Shown here: positions 50,907 to 60,476 of the stretch, piece after piece
Layout: each line of letters opens with the position of its first letter
Numbering within the stretch: position 1 is the first letter of the stretch
Source of the DNA: Pelorhabdus rhamnosifermentans
GTDB lineage: Bacteria; Bacillota; Negativicutes; UMGS1260
Direction of reading: 5' to 3'
DNA length: 64,000 nucleotides
Assembly: GCF_018835585.1 (NCBI RefSeq)
Contig: NZ_JAHGVE010000023.1
Coordinates: 17,599 to 81,598 of the forward strand
Notes under the pieces: generated by a model
The model's input: the letters and a program-made list of their open reading frames with translations, nothing else
What the model was told of the DNA's origin: nothing
Databases searched by the model: none
Position numbers and translations under genes: made by a program

Positions 50907-51881
50907 ATGGCCTTACAGATTATGAAAGAAAGAAATACTGGAAAGATCAACACGGTAACCATCGGAGCTACCCAAGAACAAGGTGGTACTCGCACCAGCG
51001 TTGTTACTGTTGGGGGAGATACGGCACTGCCCTTTCTACAGTTTGAAGGGAACTTTCCCAATCAACCGGTCATCGCCATGGAAGTGCAAAGCCGTGTCCC
51101 GGAGCAATGGAACGAAATCGTCAAAGAGCCTTTTGCGGATGTGTTGTCAGATCCTGCCGCCTGGGCAAAAAAGTGCGTTGAAGATTATGGCGCTCAATTA
51201 ATCTATTTAAAACTTAGCGGTGCCGATCCGGATTTAGAGAACTATACAACAAAGCAGTGCGTCAAAATTGTTAAAGACGTTCTGGCTGCGGTCGGTGTGC
51301 CGCTGATCGTTGTTGGCTGTGGCAATGATGAAAAGGATAACCAGGTGATGCCAGCGGTGGCTGAGGCTGCTGCTGGTGAAAATTTGCTGCTTGGGGTTGC
51401 CGGGAAAGACAATTACAAATCCATCGTGGCGGCTGCTATGGTACACCATCATAACGTGATTGCTCTGACTCCTTGCGATATTAATATCTGCAAGCAACTA
51501 AATATACTTATCACCGAAATGGGACTAGGTCTGGATAGAATTATCATCGATCCCGGTGCAGGTGCGTTGGGATATGGCATTGAATATACCTACTCGATTC
51601 TTGAACGCGAACGCCTCGGTGCCTTACAGGGTGATAGCATGCTGTCCACACCGGTAATTGCTAGCGTAGGCTATGAGGCTTGGCGTGCCAAAGAGGCTAA
51701 TGCGCCAGAAAATGAGTTTCCGTCTTTTGGAAAGCAAGCTGAACGGGGCATTCTCTGGGAGGCCATGACTGCAACGGCCTTGCTGCAAGGCGGTATTCAC
51801 ATTATCGTTATGCGTCATCCGGAAGCCATTAATTTAGCCCAAAAAAACATTGCGGAATTAATGGCCCCTCAAGCAATCTAA
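50907..51881 (+). CDS. acsD: Corrinoid/iron-sulfur protein small subunit
   Basis: Beta subunit of the corrinoid iron-sulfur protein, about 324 residues. TIM-barrel with conserved [19 protein letters not shown] near the start, [18 protein letters not shown] and the [15 protein letters not shown] motif. The true start is ATG 50907 (AAAGGAG 7 bases upstream); the open frame runs back into the previous gene. It pairs with AcsC and docks AcsE. Confidence 0.95.
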   Translation: MALQIMKERNTGKINTVTIGATQEQGGTRTSVVTVGGDTALPFLQFEGNFPNQPVIAMEVQSRVPEQWNEIVKEPFADVLSDPAAWAKKCVEDYGAQLIYLKLSGADPDLENYTTKQCVKIVKDVLAAVGVPLIVVGCGNDEKDNQVMPAVAEAAAGENLLLGVAGKDNYKSIVAAAMVHHHNVIALTPCDINICKQLNILITEMGLGLDRIIIDPGAGALGYGIEYTYSILERERLGALQGDSMLSTPVIASVGYEAWRAKEANAPENEFPSFGKQAERGILWEAMTATALLQGGIHIIVMRHPEAINLAQKNIAELMAPQAI

Positions 51882-51911
51882 AAAAATGTAAAAAACGAGG
51901 AGGATTAACCG

Positions 51912-52706
51912 ATGATATTAATTGGGGAGAAAGTTAACGGCATGTTCAAAGTTATCGGGAAAGCGGTTGCTGAATGGGATCCGAGACCAATCCAGGATAT
52001 GGCCAAGCAACAAGAAACTGCCGGTGCGCATTATTTGGATATTAATACTGGACCGAAAGCTGAGGATCAGGTCAAAACGCTAAAATGGATGTCCGAGGTT
52101 GTTCAAGAAGTCACTGATTTACCACTTTGCCTTGATTGTACCAACTTGGACGCCGTTGAGGCGGCGCTTAAAATTCTTAAGCACCCCGGGATGATCAATT
52201 CTTGCAAATGTGAGCAAAACGAAATTGATCGCCTCTTTCCTTTGGCTGTCGAGCATCAGGCCGCGATCATTGGTCTATGCATGAACAACAAAGGTGTCCC
52301 AAAAAGTGCCGAGGATCGGGCCGCTTTTGCCATGGAACTGGTAGCCAATGCTGATGCCTATGGACTTCCTTTTGAAGACCTGTACCTTGATCCCATTGCA
52401 TTACCAGTCAACGTTGCCCAAGAACACGCCGTTGAAGTACTGGAAACTATTCGTCAGATTAAGACTTTATCCAATCCGGCACCCCGGACTGTAATCGGTC
52501 TGAGTAACGTATCACAGCGAACACCCCATCGACCGATTATTAACCGGACTTTTGCCATCATGGCCATGGCGGCCGGTCTCGATTCAGCCATTCTTGATGT
52601 GTTAGATGAACCATTGGTAGATGCAATTGCCACGGCACGTCTTATTATGAACAAAGATATTTATTGTGACTCTTATCAAAAAGTCTTTCGGCAACATTCC
52701 ATTTAA
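51912..52706 (+). CDS. acsE: Methyltetrahydrofolate:corrinoid/iron-sulfur protein methyltransferase
   Basis: Moves the methyl group of methyl-THF to the cobalt of AcsCD. A 264-residue pterin-binding TIM barrel. The conserved residues around the pterin are present: LCLDCTN (Asp), GMINSCKCE (Asn), LYLDPIALP (Asp) and IGLSNVSQ (Asn). GAGGAGG precedes the ATG. It follows acsD by 30 bases and is followed by a close relative. Confidence 0.94.
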   Translation: MILIGEKVNGMFKVIGKAVAEWDPRPIQDMAKQQETAGAHYLDINTGPKAEDQVKTLKWMSEVVQEVTDLPLCLDCTNLDAVEAALKILKHPGMINSCKCEQNEIDRLFPLAVEHQAAIIGLCMNNKGVPKSAEDRAAFAMELVANADAYGLPFEDLYLDPIALPVNVAQEHAVEVLETIRQIKTLSNPAPRTVIGLSNVSQRTPHRPIINRTFAIMAMAAGLDSAILDVLDEPLVDAIATARLIMNKDIYCDSYQKVFRQHSI

Positions 52707-52736
52707 CATTTGTATAATTTAGCGGGGGATGATTGA

Positions 52737-53540
52737 ATGTTAATTATTGGCGAGTTGATCAATACTAGCCGCAAGAAGATTCGAGAAGCGGTTGAAGCTA
52801 GGGATGCGGCATATATTCAGCAGGTGGCTAAAGATCAGGAAGCGGCCGGTGCCAATTACCTTGACGTAAACTGTGGCAATATGGTTGGGCAAGAACTTGA
52901 GATCATGAAGTGGCTTGTGGAAACCATTCAGCAAGTGACATCAATGCCATTATGCATTGACAGCCCCGATGAGTCGGTCCTGAAGGTAGGTCTGAGCTTG
53001 CTAAAACCAGGCTATCAGCCCATGATCAATTCCCTCAGTGCTGAGCAGAAACGCTATAACGCTGTTATCCATCTGGTAAAAGAGTTTAAGGCCAGAATTG
53101 TAGCTCTTTGCATTGAGGATGCGGGCATGCCCAAAACAGCTGAAGACAGGCTGCGTATCGCTACCGGTTTGGTCCAGTCTTTGGAGAATGACGGCATTCC
53201 CCAGAATGACATCTACCTTGATCCGCTGATTAAACCGCTGAGTACCAATGACTACTATGGTGTAGAAGTGCTTAACGCCATTCGACTACTAAAGGCGAAG
53301 TTTCCGGAAGTACACTTTACTTGTGGTTTAAGCAACATATCCTATGGACTACCTAATAGGGGAGTTTTAAATAGGCTCTTCGTTGTTCAGACCATGACGG
53401 TAGGGATGGATGGCTACATTCTAAATCCGACCGACAAAGCGATGATGGGGATGGTCTATGCATCACAGGCTCTTTTGGGACAGGATAAATACTGCACTAA
53501 ATATCTCAAGGCTCACCGCAAAGGGCTATACGTGATGTGA
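52737..53540 (+). CDS. Second AcsE/MT II-like methyltetrahydrofolate methyltransferase
   Basis: A 267-residue pterin-binding protein homologous to AcsE, with LCIDSPDES, PMINSLSAE, IYLDPLIKPL and the CGLSNISYGLPNR motif, so the pterin-site Asn and Asp residues are kept. It is too diverged from AcsE to be a recent copy. It probably acts as methyltransferase II (corrinoid protein to THF), as in O-demethylase systems; the corrinoid protein at 31083 is a candidate partner. A spare AcsE function is the alternative. Confidence 0.82.
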   Translation: MLIIGELINTSRKKIREAVEARDAAYIQQVAKDQEAAGANYLDVNCGNMVGQELEIMKWLVETIQQVTSMPLCIDSPDESVLKVGLSLLKPGYQPMINSLSAEQKRYNAVIHLVKEFKARIVALCIEDAGMPKTAEDRLRIATGLVQSLENDGIPQNDIYLDPLIKPLSTNDYYGVEVLNAIRLLKAKFPEVHFTCGLSNISYGLPNRGVLNRLFVVQTMTVGMDGYILNPTDKAMMGMVYASQALLGQDKYCTKYLKAHRKGLYVM

Positions 53541-53557
53541 GGTTAACCTCATTTTTG
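53538..53557 (+). terminator. Short hairpin with T-run after the second MeTr gene
   Basis: Palindrome TGAGGTTAACCTCA (53538-53551) overlapping the stop codon, then TTTTTG. The stem is only five base pairs around a 4-base loop, so termination would be partial. Confidence 0.5.
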
Positions 53558-53636
53558 TCGGCTCGCATCAATAAACCATTTGCCCAATTTTGGGGTCAAA
53601 TTACTTATTAAGATTAAAGGATTTGGAGGAGTTAAC

Positions 53637-53843
53637 ATGTGTGATGCCAATGCTTATTTGTACGAAAATGGAGAAGAGGAATTGCTCATGGAGAGTGTGG
53701 ATAAAGTAGTTTCAAAAGATTCCAAAGTATATTTGGAGAACATCTATGGTTTTCAGAAAATGTTCGAGGGACGAATCAAAGAACTATTGTTGATGGATCA
53801 TCGTATTATTTTGGAAAATTACCCCGGAAAACAAGGCATGTAA
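53637..53843 (+). CDS. cooT: CooT-family nickel-binding protein
   Basis: A 68-residue CooT-family protein. The N-terminal MCDANAYL, with the nickel-binding cysteine at position 2, and the VDKVVSKDSKVYLENIYGFQK segment are typical. CooT binds nickel for CO dehydrogenase maturation in Rhodospirillum rubrum. The start is ATG 53637 with GGAGGAG upstream; a longer open frame from 53580 has no ribosome-binding site. It closes the acs operon. Confidence 0.85.
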   Translation: MCDANAYLYENGEEELLMESVDKVVSKDSKVYLENIYGFQKMFEGRIKELLLMDHRIILENYPGKQGM

Positions 53844-53926
53844 AATGGTGTTACTGATAAATTTTCTACAATAGAAAGATTATGCTGGGACTTTGACCTG
53901 AAAACTGTAAGTAACACGGAGGATCA

Positions 53927-54517
53927 ATGAGTAAGAAGGAACAAAATTTTTTCGATCAACTAGCGGAGCGATGGGATGACATTCGCTCCCTTAATTCCAA
54001 AATTATTATGGGTTTAGTCAATATAGTCGGTTTTCGTGAAGGCGACCATGTGCTTGACGTCGGTTGTGGAACTGGTGTGCTAGTTCCGTTTGTTAAAAAA
54101 GTTATTGGCGATACGGGGAGGATTACGGCTGTAGATTTTTCTAGTAATATGATTGCGAGGGCCATTCAAAAGCATAAAGAACTAACAGGTATTACGTTCA
54201 TTGCCGAAGATATTATGAATTTTCGTTCAGACGTTAGCTTTGACAGAATTATTTGTTTTAACTTTTTTCCTCATGTTGAAGAAAAATCACTATTTTTGCA
54301 ACAAATGCATGAGCAGCTATCTGATAACGGTTGCTTGGTCATTATGCATGACAGATCGCGAAAGCAAGTAAACTCAATTCATAGCAGATGTGAGACAGTA
54401 AAAAATGACCATCTTCTGAAGGGAGAAACAATCGCAGGAATGCTAACAGAATTGAACTATCGAGTCACTAATATGATTGACAATGAAGAAATTTATTTTG
54501 TGAAAGCGATGATTTAG
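53927..54517 (+). CDS. Class I SAM-dependent methyltransferase
   Basis: A 196-residue Rossmann-fold methyltransferase. Motif I is LDVGCGTGVL (about residues 43-52), with VDFSSNMI and the later IICFNFFPHV segment. Similar to UbiE/COQ5-type enzymes. The substrate is unknown. GGAGG precedes the ATG. It lies 83 bases after cooT and may share its transcript, but nothing shows a role in the acetyl-CoA pathway. Confidence 0.82.
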   Translation: MSKKEQNFFDQLAERWDDIRSLNSKIIMGLVNIVGFREGDHVLDVGCGTGVLVPFVKKVIGDTGRITAVDFSSNMIARAIQKHKELTGITFIAEDIMNFRSDVSFDRIICFNFFPHVEEKSLFLQQMHEQLSDNGCLVIMHDRSRKQVNSIHSRCETVKNDHLLKGETIAGMLTELNYRVTNMIDNEEIYFVKAMI

Positions 54518-54548
54518 TGTCATTAAAAAATGTATTAGGAAAATTTTC

Positions 54549-54577
54549 TTGACAACTATTTTTTTCAGCTGTAAACT
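54549..54577 (+). promoter_or_regulatory. Probable promoter of brnQ
   Basis: TTGACA (54549-54554), 17-base spacer and TAAACT (54572-54577). The leader that follows contains a hairpin with a T-run. Confidence 0.55.
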
Positions 54578-54633
54578 GAAATAGTTTGAGAAATAATTGA
54601 TTCTTTGCAAAATAAAATATGTAACATCTCTTG

Positions 54634-54676
54634 CCCCTTGATTTATTCAAGGGGATGAGGGATTTTTTTATTTTTT
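54634..54676 (+). terminator. Hairpin with T-run in the brnQ leader
   Basis: Arms CCCCTTGA (54634-54641) and TCAAGGGG (54647-54654), then ATGAGGGATTTTTTTATTTTTT. Either an attenuator for brnQ or the terminator of the methyltransferase gene. Confidence 0.6.
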
Positions 54677-54694
54677 AATATTAGGAGTGGTTTT

Positions 54695-56053
54695 ATGGAT
54701 AAACGATTGACATTATCATCGTATGTATTGATTGGCTCTATGTTATTTGGAATGTTTTTTGGTGCTGGAAATTTGATTTTCCCTGTACATATGGGACAAG
54801 AAGCGGGTAGTAATGCGATGATTGCCACCATCGGGTTTCTCATTACTGGGATTGGCCTGCCTTTTTTAGGCATAGTGGCTATTGGCGTTTCCAAAAGTGA
54901 CGGATTATTTGGATTAGCTAGCCGTATTCATCCTCTATATGCATATGCTATGACCATTTTATTGTATTTAACAATCGGACCGTTTTTTGCATTACCAAGA
55001 ACGGGAAGTGTTTCTTATGAAATTGGTTTAGCTCCCTATATTGGAAAAGAATATCAAATGTTGGGATTGGCTGGTTTTACGATTTTATTTTTTCTTATTG
55101 CACTCATTTTTTCATTAAAGCCAAGTAAGATCTTAACTTGGATCGGAAAAATTCTAAATCCGCTATTTTTGATATTTTTGGCTTTTTTAGTTATCATAAG
55201 TTTTTTAAGTCCCATGGGGAATGTTTCAAGTGCTGAGATTCATGGTGCATATGCCATGGAGCCGTTTTTTAAAGGATTTACAGAAGGATATAATACGATG
55301 GATGCATTAGCATCGCTCGCTTTTGGCATTATTGTTGTTCAGACGATTAAGGATTTGGGTGTACAAAGCCCTCGGAATATTGCAATGGGTACTGTGAAAG
55401 CAGGTATAGTAAGCGTCCTTTTGATGGGGCTGATTTACAGTTGTCTAGCTTATATCGGAGCAACGAGTGTTGCTCAATATGAGTTATCCAAAAATGGCGG
55501 AATTGCATTAGCCCAAATTGCTCATTATTATTTCGGAGCAGCAGGCAGCATTTTATTAGCCATTATCGTTACACTTGCTTGTTTAAAAACAGCGATTGGT
55601 CTAATTACAGCTTGTTCGGAAACATTTCAGAAATTATTCCCGAATTCGCTTAGTTATAGAGCCTATGTTATTTTGTTTACGATCGTGTCTTGTTTGATTG
55701 CAAATATTGGACTGACACAGATTATCTCTTTATCCATTCCAGTATTAATGTTTTTATATCCCTTAGCAATTACCTTAATTATATTAGCATTCTTATCACC
55801 CCTATTTAAACATCGTCAGATTGTATACGTATTAACAACAGTATGTACTTTGTTTGCCAGTGTAGGAGATGCTTTTAATGCCATGCCTGATGTCATTAAA
55901 AATGAGTCCTTCATTCAAAACCTTCTGGCAGTTTATCATTCTTTTTTGCCATTTTTTGATATCGGAATGGGTTGGGTCATACCGATGGTTGTTGGTTTAT
56001 CTTTTGGCTGGTTCATTGGATTGTTTCAAAAAAATTCGGCAAGATCCATTTAA
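54695..56053 (+). CDS. brnQ: Branched-chain amino acid transport protein (LIVCS family)
   Basis: A 452-residue membrane carrier with about 12 membrane helices, of the BrnQ family that imports leucine, isoleucine and valine with Na+ or H+. The GSMLFGMFFGAGNLIFPVHMGQ opening (helix 1), the LPRTGSVSYEIG motif and the GLIYSCLAYIGATS segment are characteristic. GAGTGG precedes the ATG. Flanked by a promoter on the left and a perfect terminator on the right, so it is a single-gene unit. Confidence 0.93.
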   Translation: MDKRLTLSSYVLIGSMLFGMFFGAGNLIFPVHMGQEAGSNAMIATIGFLITGIGLPFLGIVAIGVSKSDGLFGLASRIHPLYAYAMTILLYLTIGPFFALPRTGSVSYEIGLAPYIGKEYQMLGLAGFTILFFLIALIFSLKPSKILTWIGKILNPLFLIFLAFLVIISFLSPMGNVSSAEIHGAYAMEPFFKGFTEGYNTMDALASLAFGIIVVQTIKDLGVQSPRNIAMGTVKAGIVSVLLMGLIYSCLAYIGATSVAQYELSKNGGIALAQIAHYYFGAAGSILLAIIVTLACLKTAIGLITACSETFQKLFPNSLSYRAYVILFTIVSCLIANIGLTQIISLSIPVLMFLYPLAITLIILAFLSPLFKHRQIVYVLTTVCTLFASVGDAFNAMPDVIKNESFIQNLLAVYHSFLPFFDIGMGWVIPMVVGLSFGWFIGLFQKNSARSI

Positions 56054-56102
56054 AACACGTATAGTGTAGTCCCTAGAGACTACACTATACGTGTTTTTTT
56101 TT
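56052..56102 (+). terminator. Terminator after brnQ
   Basis: Perfect 20-bp stem (56052-56071 with 56078-56097), 6-base loop CCTAGA and a run of T residues continuing to 56102. Confidence 0.93.
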
Positions 56103-56303
56103 TACAAAAGGGAAACGCTAATGTAAAAGTAAAGAGAGGCTTGTCAAATATTGCATTTTAAATTATAATAATTGATATTAAGACCAAGTATAATAAACTG
56201 ATATTAGAAATATAAAGGATGTTTAACTACCATCTGGATTATTATTTGTAGTAGCCGTAATCTGCTACAAACGTAGACTTCCTTGGAAAGGAACTATCTG
56301 AAT

Positions 56304-57761
56304 ATGCTAGTACATCAACTGATCTATCAAGGCAGAGGAGATGACATTTTTCTCCATAGCCCAGTAATAATTACTTATCAACAGCTTCAAATTGAAGTGG
56401 GCCGTTATCGGAATTATCTTTATCAAGCTGGCGTTTGTGTCGGGGAAAATGTTGGGCTATTGGTCCGTAATTCGCCAGCTTTTGTTTATGCCTATATGGC
56501 TATTACCAGTTTGGGGGCCATTGTAGTACCTATTAACTATCAGCTAATCCCTCGGGAAGTCGCCTATATTGTGAGGGATGCTCAAATGAAGAACCTCATC
56601 GTAGCGAGCAGAATTGATCTAGAGGCTCCGCTCAACAATCATGGTTATTCCGGTAAAGTGACGCAGCATTTTATCGCCGAAATGGATGCTTATACAGCAC
56701 AAGAAGGTTCAGCCGCTCCACCAATGGATGATAAGATTAGCGAAAACCAACCTTGTACCATTATTTACACATCCGGAACGACAGGTAACCCCAAGGGAGC
56801 TGTGCTGACCCACAAGAATCTGGTGAGTGACGCCATCTCTTTCTCAAAGGTCGTTTCTGTTTATAAAAATGACAATGTGTTATGTATTCTTCCTCTTTAT
56901 CATTGCTTTGCCTGGACTTGTATCCTTTTATGTTCGCTTCTGAATAAAGCCTCAATAACGATTGTGGATACGATTGTTCCTAAGGAAGTCATTGAAGCTA
57001 TCAAACATTTTAGGGTTACAGTAATGTACGGAGTACCATCTGTTTTTATGCTTCTGCTGAAAAGCCTTGAACCTAATGATTTGGCGGGAATACGACTGCT
57101 AATCTCTGGAGGGGCGTCGTTGCCGAAACAGGTGGCCGAAGATTTTGAGGATAAATTCGGAATTAGCATAACCGAAGGATATGGGCTGTCAGAAGCAGCT
57201 CCAGTAGTGGCTATCAATCCCCAGCATCATGAAAAGCACCTTTCCATTGGTTTACCTATCCCGGGAGTCGAGGTCAAAATTGTTAATTCGCAAGGAGAAA
57301 GTTTGCCGTCTGGCACTGTGGGAGAGTTGGTTGTGCGAGGATTTAACGTGATGAAAGAATACTTCAATCTGCCCGAAGAAACTGCACAAGTTCTTCGTAA
57401 CGGGTGGCTACATACTGGGGACTTGGCCTACCAAGACGAGGACGGTTATCTGTTTATTGTTGATCGGCTGAAGGATATGATTATTACTCACGGAGAGAAT
57501 ATCTATCCCAGGGAAATTGAAGAAGTACTCTACAGTTTCCCTGGTGTCTGTGAAGCTGCAGTGATCGGAATACCCGACGGAATTCGAGGTCAGGTGGTTT
57601 GTGCGTATATTGTCATGAAAGATGGACAGATTTTGAACAAAAAGGCGATTAAAACTTATTTACGCAGTAAGTTGGCATTATACAAAATACCGCGCGACTT
57701 CATTCAATTGGATTCACTACCGAAAAATCAGTCAGGGAAAATAATGAAACGGTTGCTTTAG
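56304..57761 (+). CDS. Acyl-CoA synthetase (AMP-forming, FadD-like)
   Basis: Activates a carboxylic acid to its CoA thioester via an acyl-adenylate. About 485 residues. The AMP-binding motif YTSGTTGNPKGAVLTH is at about residues 156-171, ITEGYGLSEAAP is the A5-type motif, WLHTGDLAYQDEDGYLFIVDRLKDMI the A7/A8 region and the last lysine lies in KNQSGKIMKR. ATG 56304 is preferred with AAAGGA about 11 bases upstream (a TTG at 56283 is open). Chain-length preference is unknown. A terminator follows further down. Confidence 0.87.
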   Translation: MLVHQLIYQGRGDDIFLHSPVIITYQQLQIEVGRYRNYLYQAGVCVGENVGLLVRNSPAFVYAYMAITSLGAIVVPINYQLIPREVAYIVRDAQMKNLIVASRIDLEAPLNNHGYSGKVTQHFIAEMDAYTAQEGSAAPPMDDKISENQPCTIIYTSGTTGNPKGAVLTHKNLVSDAISFSKVVSVYKNDNVLCILPLYHCFAWTCILLCSLLNKASITIVDTIVPKEVIEAIKHFRVTVMYGVPSVFMLLLKSLEPNDLAGIRLLISGGASLPKQVAEDFEDKFGISITEGYGLSEAAPVVAINPQHHEKHLSIGLPIPGVEVKIVNSQGESLPSGTVGELVVRGFNVMKEYFNLPEETAQVLRNGWLHTGDLAYQDEDGYLFIVDRLKDMIITHGENIYPREIEEVLYSFPGVCEAAVIGIPDGIRGQVVCAYIVMKDGQILNKKAIKTYLRSKLALYKIPRDFIQLDSLPKNQSGKIMKRLL

Positions 57762-58080
57762 AAGCAACCGGAAAGCTAGCGGTAGTTGTCTTGCAATCAG
57801 TTAAAATATAGAAAATGAGTAAATACGGACATGCACTAATATCTCTTTTAGTAATTTCAAAGAACTTGAATAAGCAGCCGAATAAGACAGGTAGCTTTAT
57901 TTTGTGTGTTCTTTTATGATTCTAATACGTTTAGCCCCTCTTCTAAGGAGGGGCGTTTTTGTTTATAGCGGAGCAGGATCAGGATTAAAAGAATTATTTC
58001 CAATCTTTACTCTAAGAGTGAAAGCTAGTATTTGTTTAGTGGTTTTTGAGCAGTAAATCAACCTCGTGCTTCACATTCTC
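57762..58080. other. Intergenic region between acyl-CoA synthetase and sigma-54 regulator
   Basis: Converging genes with about 300 bases between. Holds one clear terminator (57934-57960). No gene is visible. Confidence 0.5.
57934..57960 (+). terminator. Terminator between converging genes
   Basis: GCCCCTC (57934-57940) and GAGGGGC (57948-57954), 7-base loop, then GTTTTT. Confidence 0.8.
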
Positions 58081-59832
58081 TTAAGAGTCCAAGTTATGTT
58101 TTTTTAATTTTTGATAAAATGCTGATCGGGTAATACCTAGTATTTTCGCGGCTGTACTTTTGTTGCCTCTTGTTGCTTCAAGGGCTCGATTTAAAGCCAG
58201 TCGTTCGGCATTATTCATTATTAATTCTAGATTAAATATAGTTCGATTATTCTCATCCGTTGTTAATTGATTTTTTTTCTTTAATATTGGTGGCAAGTGT
58301 TCTGCCATTAAAACAACTTCATCATCCATTAAATTGATGGTTCGCTCCAGTATATTTTCTAATTCACGGACATTGCCAGGCCAGTTATATTTATTCATTA
58401 ATTCGAGCGCTTTGGGAGATATGTCGTAAACCCAATGGCCTACCTTATTACAGATTTTTCTTAGGAGCATATCACATAGTAATGGAATATCATCGATTCG
58501 TTCTCGAAGCGGAGGGATAACTAAAGAAAAAACATTCAAACGGTAGTATAAATCTTGGCGGAATTGACCTTCGTCAATCATTTTCTCTAGGTTCCTATTA
58601 GTAGCCGCGATAATGCGGATATCTAGTTTAGTAGTTTTTGTAGCGCCGACACGTTCCATCTCTCTTTCTTGTAATACTCGAAGAATTTTGACCTGCATAG
58701 AAATTGGCATTTCACCAATTTCATCCAAAAAGATGGTTCCGCCGTTGGCCAATTCAAATTTGCCGGGTTTGCCGCTTCTGCGGGCACCTGTAAATGCACC
58801 TTCATCATAGCCAAATAGTTCAGATTCAAGAAGAGACTCCGGTAATGCAGCGCAATTGACTTTGATAAATGGCCCCTGGCGTCGGGAGCTGGCAGCATGG
58901 ATGGCATGAGCAAATAGTTCTTTTCCTGTACCGCTTTCACCTAAGATAAGTACAGTAGAAATGCTTTTAGCTGCTTTGAAAGCCAGCTTTCTAACCGCGT
59001 CTATTTTTTTGCTTTTGCCGATTATATCTTCAAAAGTATATTTTATGCCACAGGCTTTGCTGAATTCTTCTTTATAGAATTCTAGCTCCGAATGTAGTTT
59101 ATTAAATTTGGCGGCAAGAGTATCCAGGTTTTTAGCATCCTTAAATATTACATTGCCAACGCAACCAATAATCTCATCGTTTTTGGTGATCGGGATTCTC
59201 GTTACGACACAGATATTATCGTTAATTTTTTGAAATTGCTCGACCTCGGCATTCCCACTACGGGCAACTATGTGTAGTCGAGTATTAGTAATGACCGTGG
59301 TAATATGTTTGCCAACTATTTCTTTCGGGTTTATGCCCAAAAAATAACCATAAGCTTTATTCATTCTGGTTATGAGTCCTTGTTTGTCTACAACAACAAT
59401 ACCTTCTTCTATGCTTTCTAAAACTGATTCTAAAGTACTCGTGAGGTTTTTTACATATTCTAATTCTGATAAAGCAGTTGCTATGGAGGTAATATCTTGA
59501 AATACGGCAACCGCCCCAATGATGGTGTTATTTTCTAATAGTGGCGACCGAGTGGTCAATATTACATTGGTTTTGACGTTCATGCGTTGATTGATTTCGG
59601 ATATGCCCGTTTCTAGTACTCGCAGGAGTCCTGTTTGGGGAATCACGTCATCCACAGATCGATAAAGAGCATCTTGGGCGGTAACCCCCATGAGAAATTC
59701 AGCGGTGTTATTGATTGACAAAATGTATCCTTGATTATCAATAATGATAACTCCATTATAAATAGAGTTAATCAAGGTACTTAATTCTTTGGTAATAAAG
59801 GTTGAATCATGTAGTTTGATATCTTTTGGCAT
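58081..59832 (-). CDS. Sigma-54-dependent transcriptional activator with two PAS domains
   Basis: Enhancer-binding protein of 583 residues. PAS 1 lies at about residues 10-110 and PAS 2 at about 125-230, then a short coiled linker. The AAA+ domain carries Walker A GESGTGKE (298-305), the sigma-54 contact loop GAFTGA (about 345-350) and LFLDEIGE-type Walker B, and the GNVRELEN helix follows. The Fis-type HTH at the C-terminus is [20 protein letters not shown]. No receiver domain, so it senses a ligand through PAS. It is divergent from the permease/CoA-transferase/thiolase operon, whose leader has a sigma-54 promoter and an upstream dyad, so it is the obvious activator of that operon. Confidence 0.92.
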   Translation of the reverse strand: MPKDIKLHDSTFITKELSTLINSIYNGVIIIDNQGYILSINNTAEFLMGVTAQDALYRSVDDVIPQTGLLRVLETGISEINQRMNVKTNVILTTRSPLLENNTIIGAVAVFQDITSIATALSELEYVKNLTSTLESVLESIEEGIVVVDKQGLITRMNKAYGYFLGINPKEIVGKHITTVITNTRLHIVARSGNAEVEQFQKINDNICVVTRIPITKNDEIIGCVGNVIFKDAKNLDTLAAKFNKLHSELEFYKEEFSKACGIKYTFEDIIGKSKKIDAVRKLAFKAAKSISTVLILGESGTGKELFAHAIHAASSRRQGPFIKVNCAALPESLLESELFGYDEGAFTGARRSGKPGKFELANGGTIFLDEIGEMPISMQVKILRVLQEREMERVGATKTTKLDIRIIAATNRNLEKMIDEGQFRQDLYYRLNVFSLVIPPLRERIDDIPLLCDMLLRKICNKVGHWVYDISPKALELMNKYNWPGNVRELENILERTINLMDDEVVLMAEHLPPILKKKNQLTTDENNRTIFNLELIMNNAERLALNRALEATRGNKSTAAKILGITRSAFYQKLKKHNLDS

Positions 59833-60153
59833 ATAACGATCCCTCCTGTAAATGATAAAAAAAAAAGTTCCTATTTATCCATTAAAAAAAATAATATATT
59901 TGAATATTATGACTTATTTAGACTTTAATATCTATTAATCTCCTTTTAGTAGTATAACATATATATATATGTTGACCTTATCATAATATTATAACAATCG
60001 ACAAAGTTTTTGAGCTTTTATAAATTGACGTATTGTCCGTTTCATGAATTAAACGGTCCTTGCTTAGTTGTGTTAGGTATATTCCAGTTTGTGGAGAATA
60101 GCTGCAATGACGCATAAATGTAGCTAAAATTCATTAAGACCGCTTCGAATATT

Positions 60154-60197
60154 AATAAAGCCGTTTTCCCTTAGCATATATGGGAAACGGCTTTATT
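60154..60197. terminator. Long hairpin in the divergent region
   Basis: AATAAAGCCGTTTTCCC (60154-60170) pairs with 60182-60197 with one bulged T; an 11-base loop and a weak T-rich end. It could end stray transcription in either direction between the two promoters. Confidence 0.5.
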
Positions 60198-60285
60198 CTT
60201 GTTGTTAAAAGTTCCTTGGCGCATGAAATCCATATTTTACTGGTAAGATCTCAAGATGTAAGAAACGTGTAAATATTTATGTACA

Positions 60286-60307
60286 GTTGTCCATTATTAA
60301 GGACAAC
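60286..60307. promoter_or_regulatory. Candidate enhancer (UAS) for the sigma-54 activator
   Basis: GTTGTCC (60286-60292) and GGACAAC (60301-60307), perfect 7-base arms 8 apart. The centre is about 110 bases upstream of the start expected from the sigma-54 promoter, a typical enhancer distance. Confidence 0.5.
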
Positions 60308-60380
60308 AAATTTTAATAGTTAAAGTGTTTAAAATCAAAAAAATTCGTAATTTGCTTAATATTCTTTGTGTTCAGAAGTT

Positions 60381-60395
60381 TGGCATGGTTTATGC
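60381..60395 (+). promoter_or_regulatory. Sigma-54 promoter of the permease/CoA-transferase operon
   Basis: TGGCATGGTTTATGC has the invariant -24 GG and -12 GC exactly 10 bases apart, with TGGCA intact. Transcription should begin near 60407, about 70 bases before the permease start. Confidence 0.75.
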
Positions 60396-60476
60396 ATTTA
60401 TTCACTAACGTGTCACATTATGAGGGAAGGAGGCTTATTTTTATTGGCAAAAGTATTTCATTAGGAGGTAACGACA

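Larger units (their letters stand above)
59833..60476. other. Divergent regulatory region
   Basis: 640 bases between the regulator and the permease operon. Contains a dyad CCGTTT-N8-AAACGG (60037-60056), a long hairpin (60154-60197), the proposed enhancer dyad (60286-60307) and a sigma-54 promoter (60381-60395). No gene is visible. Confidence 0.55.
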
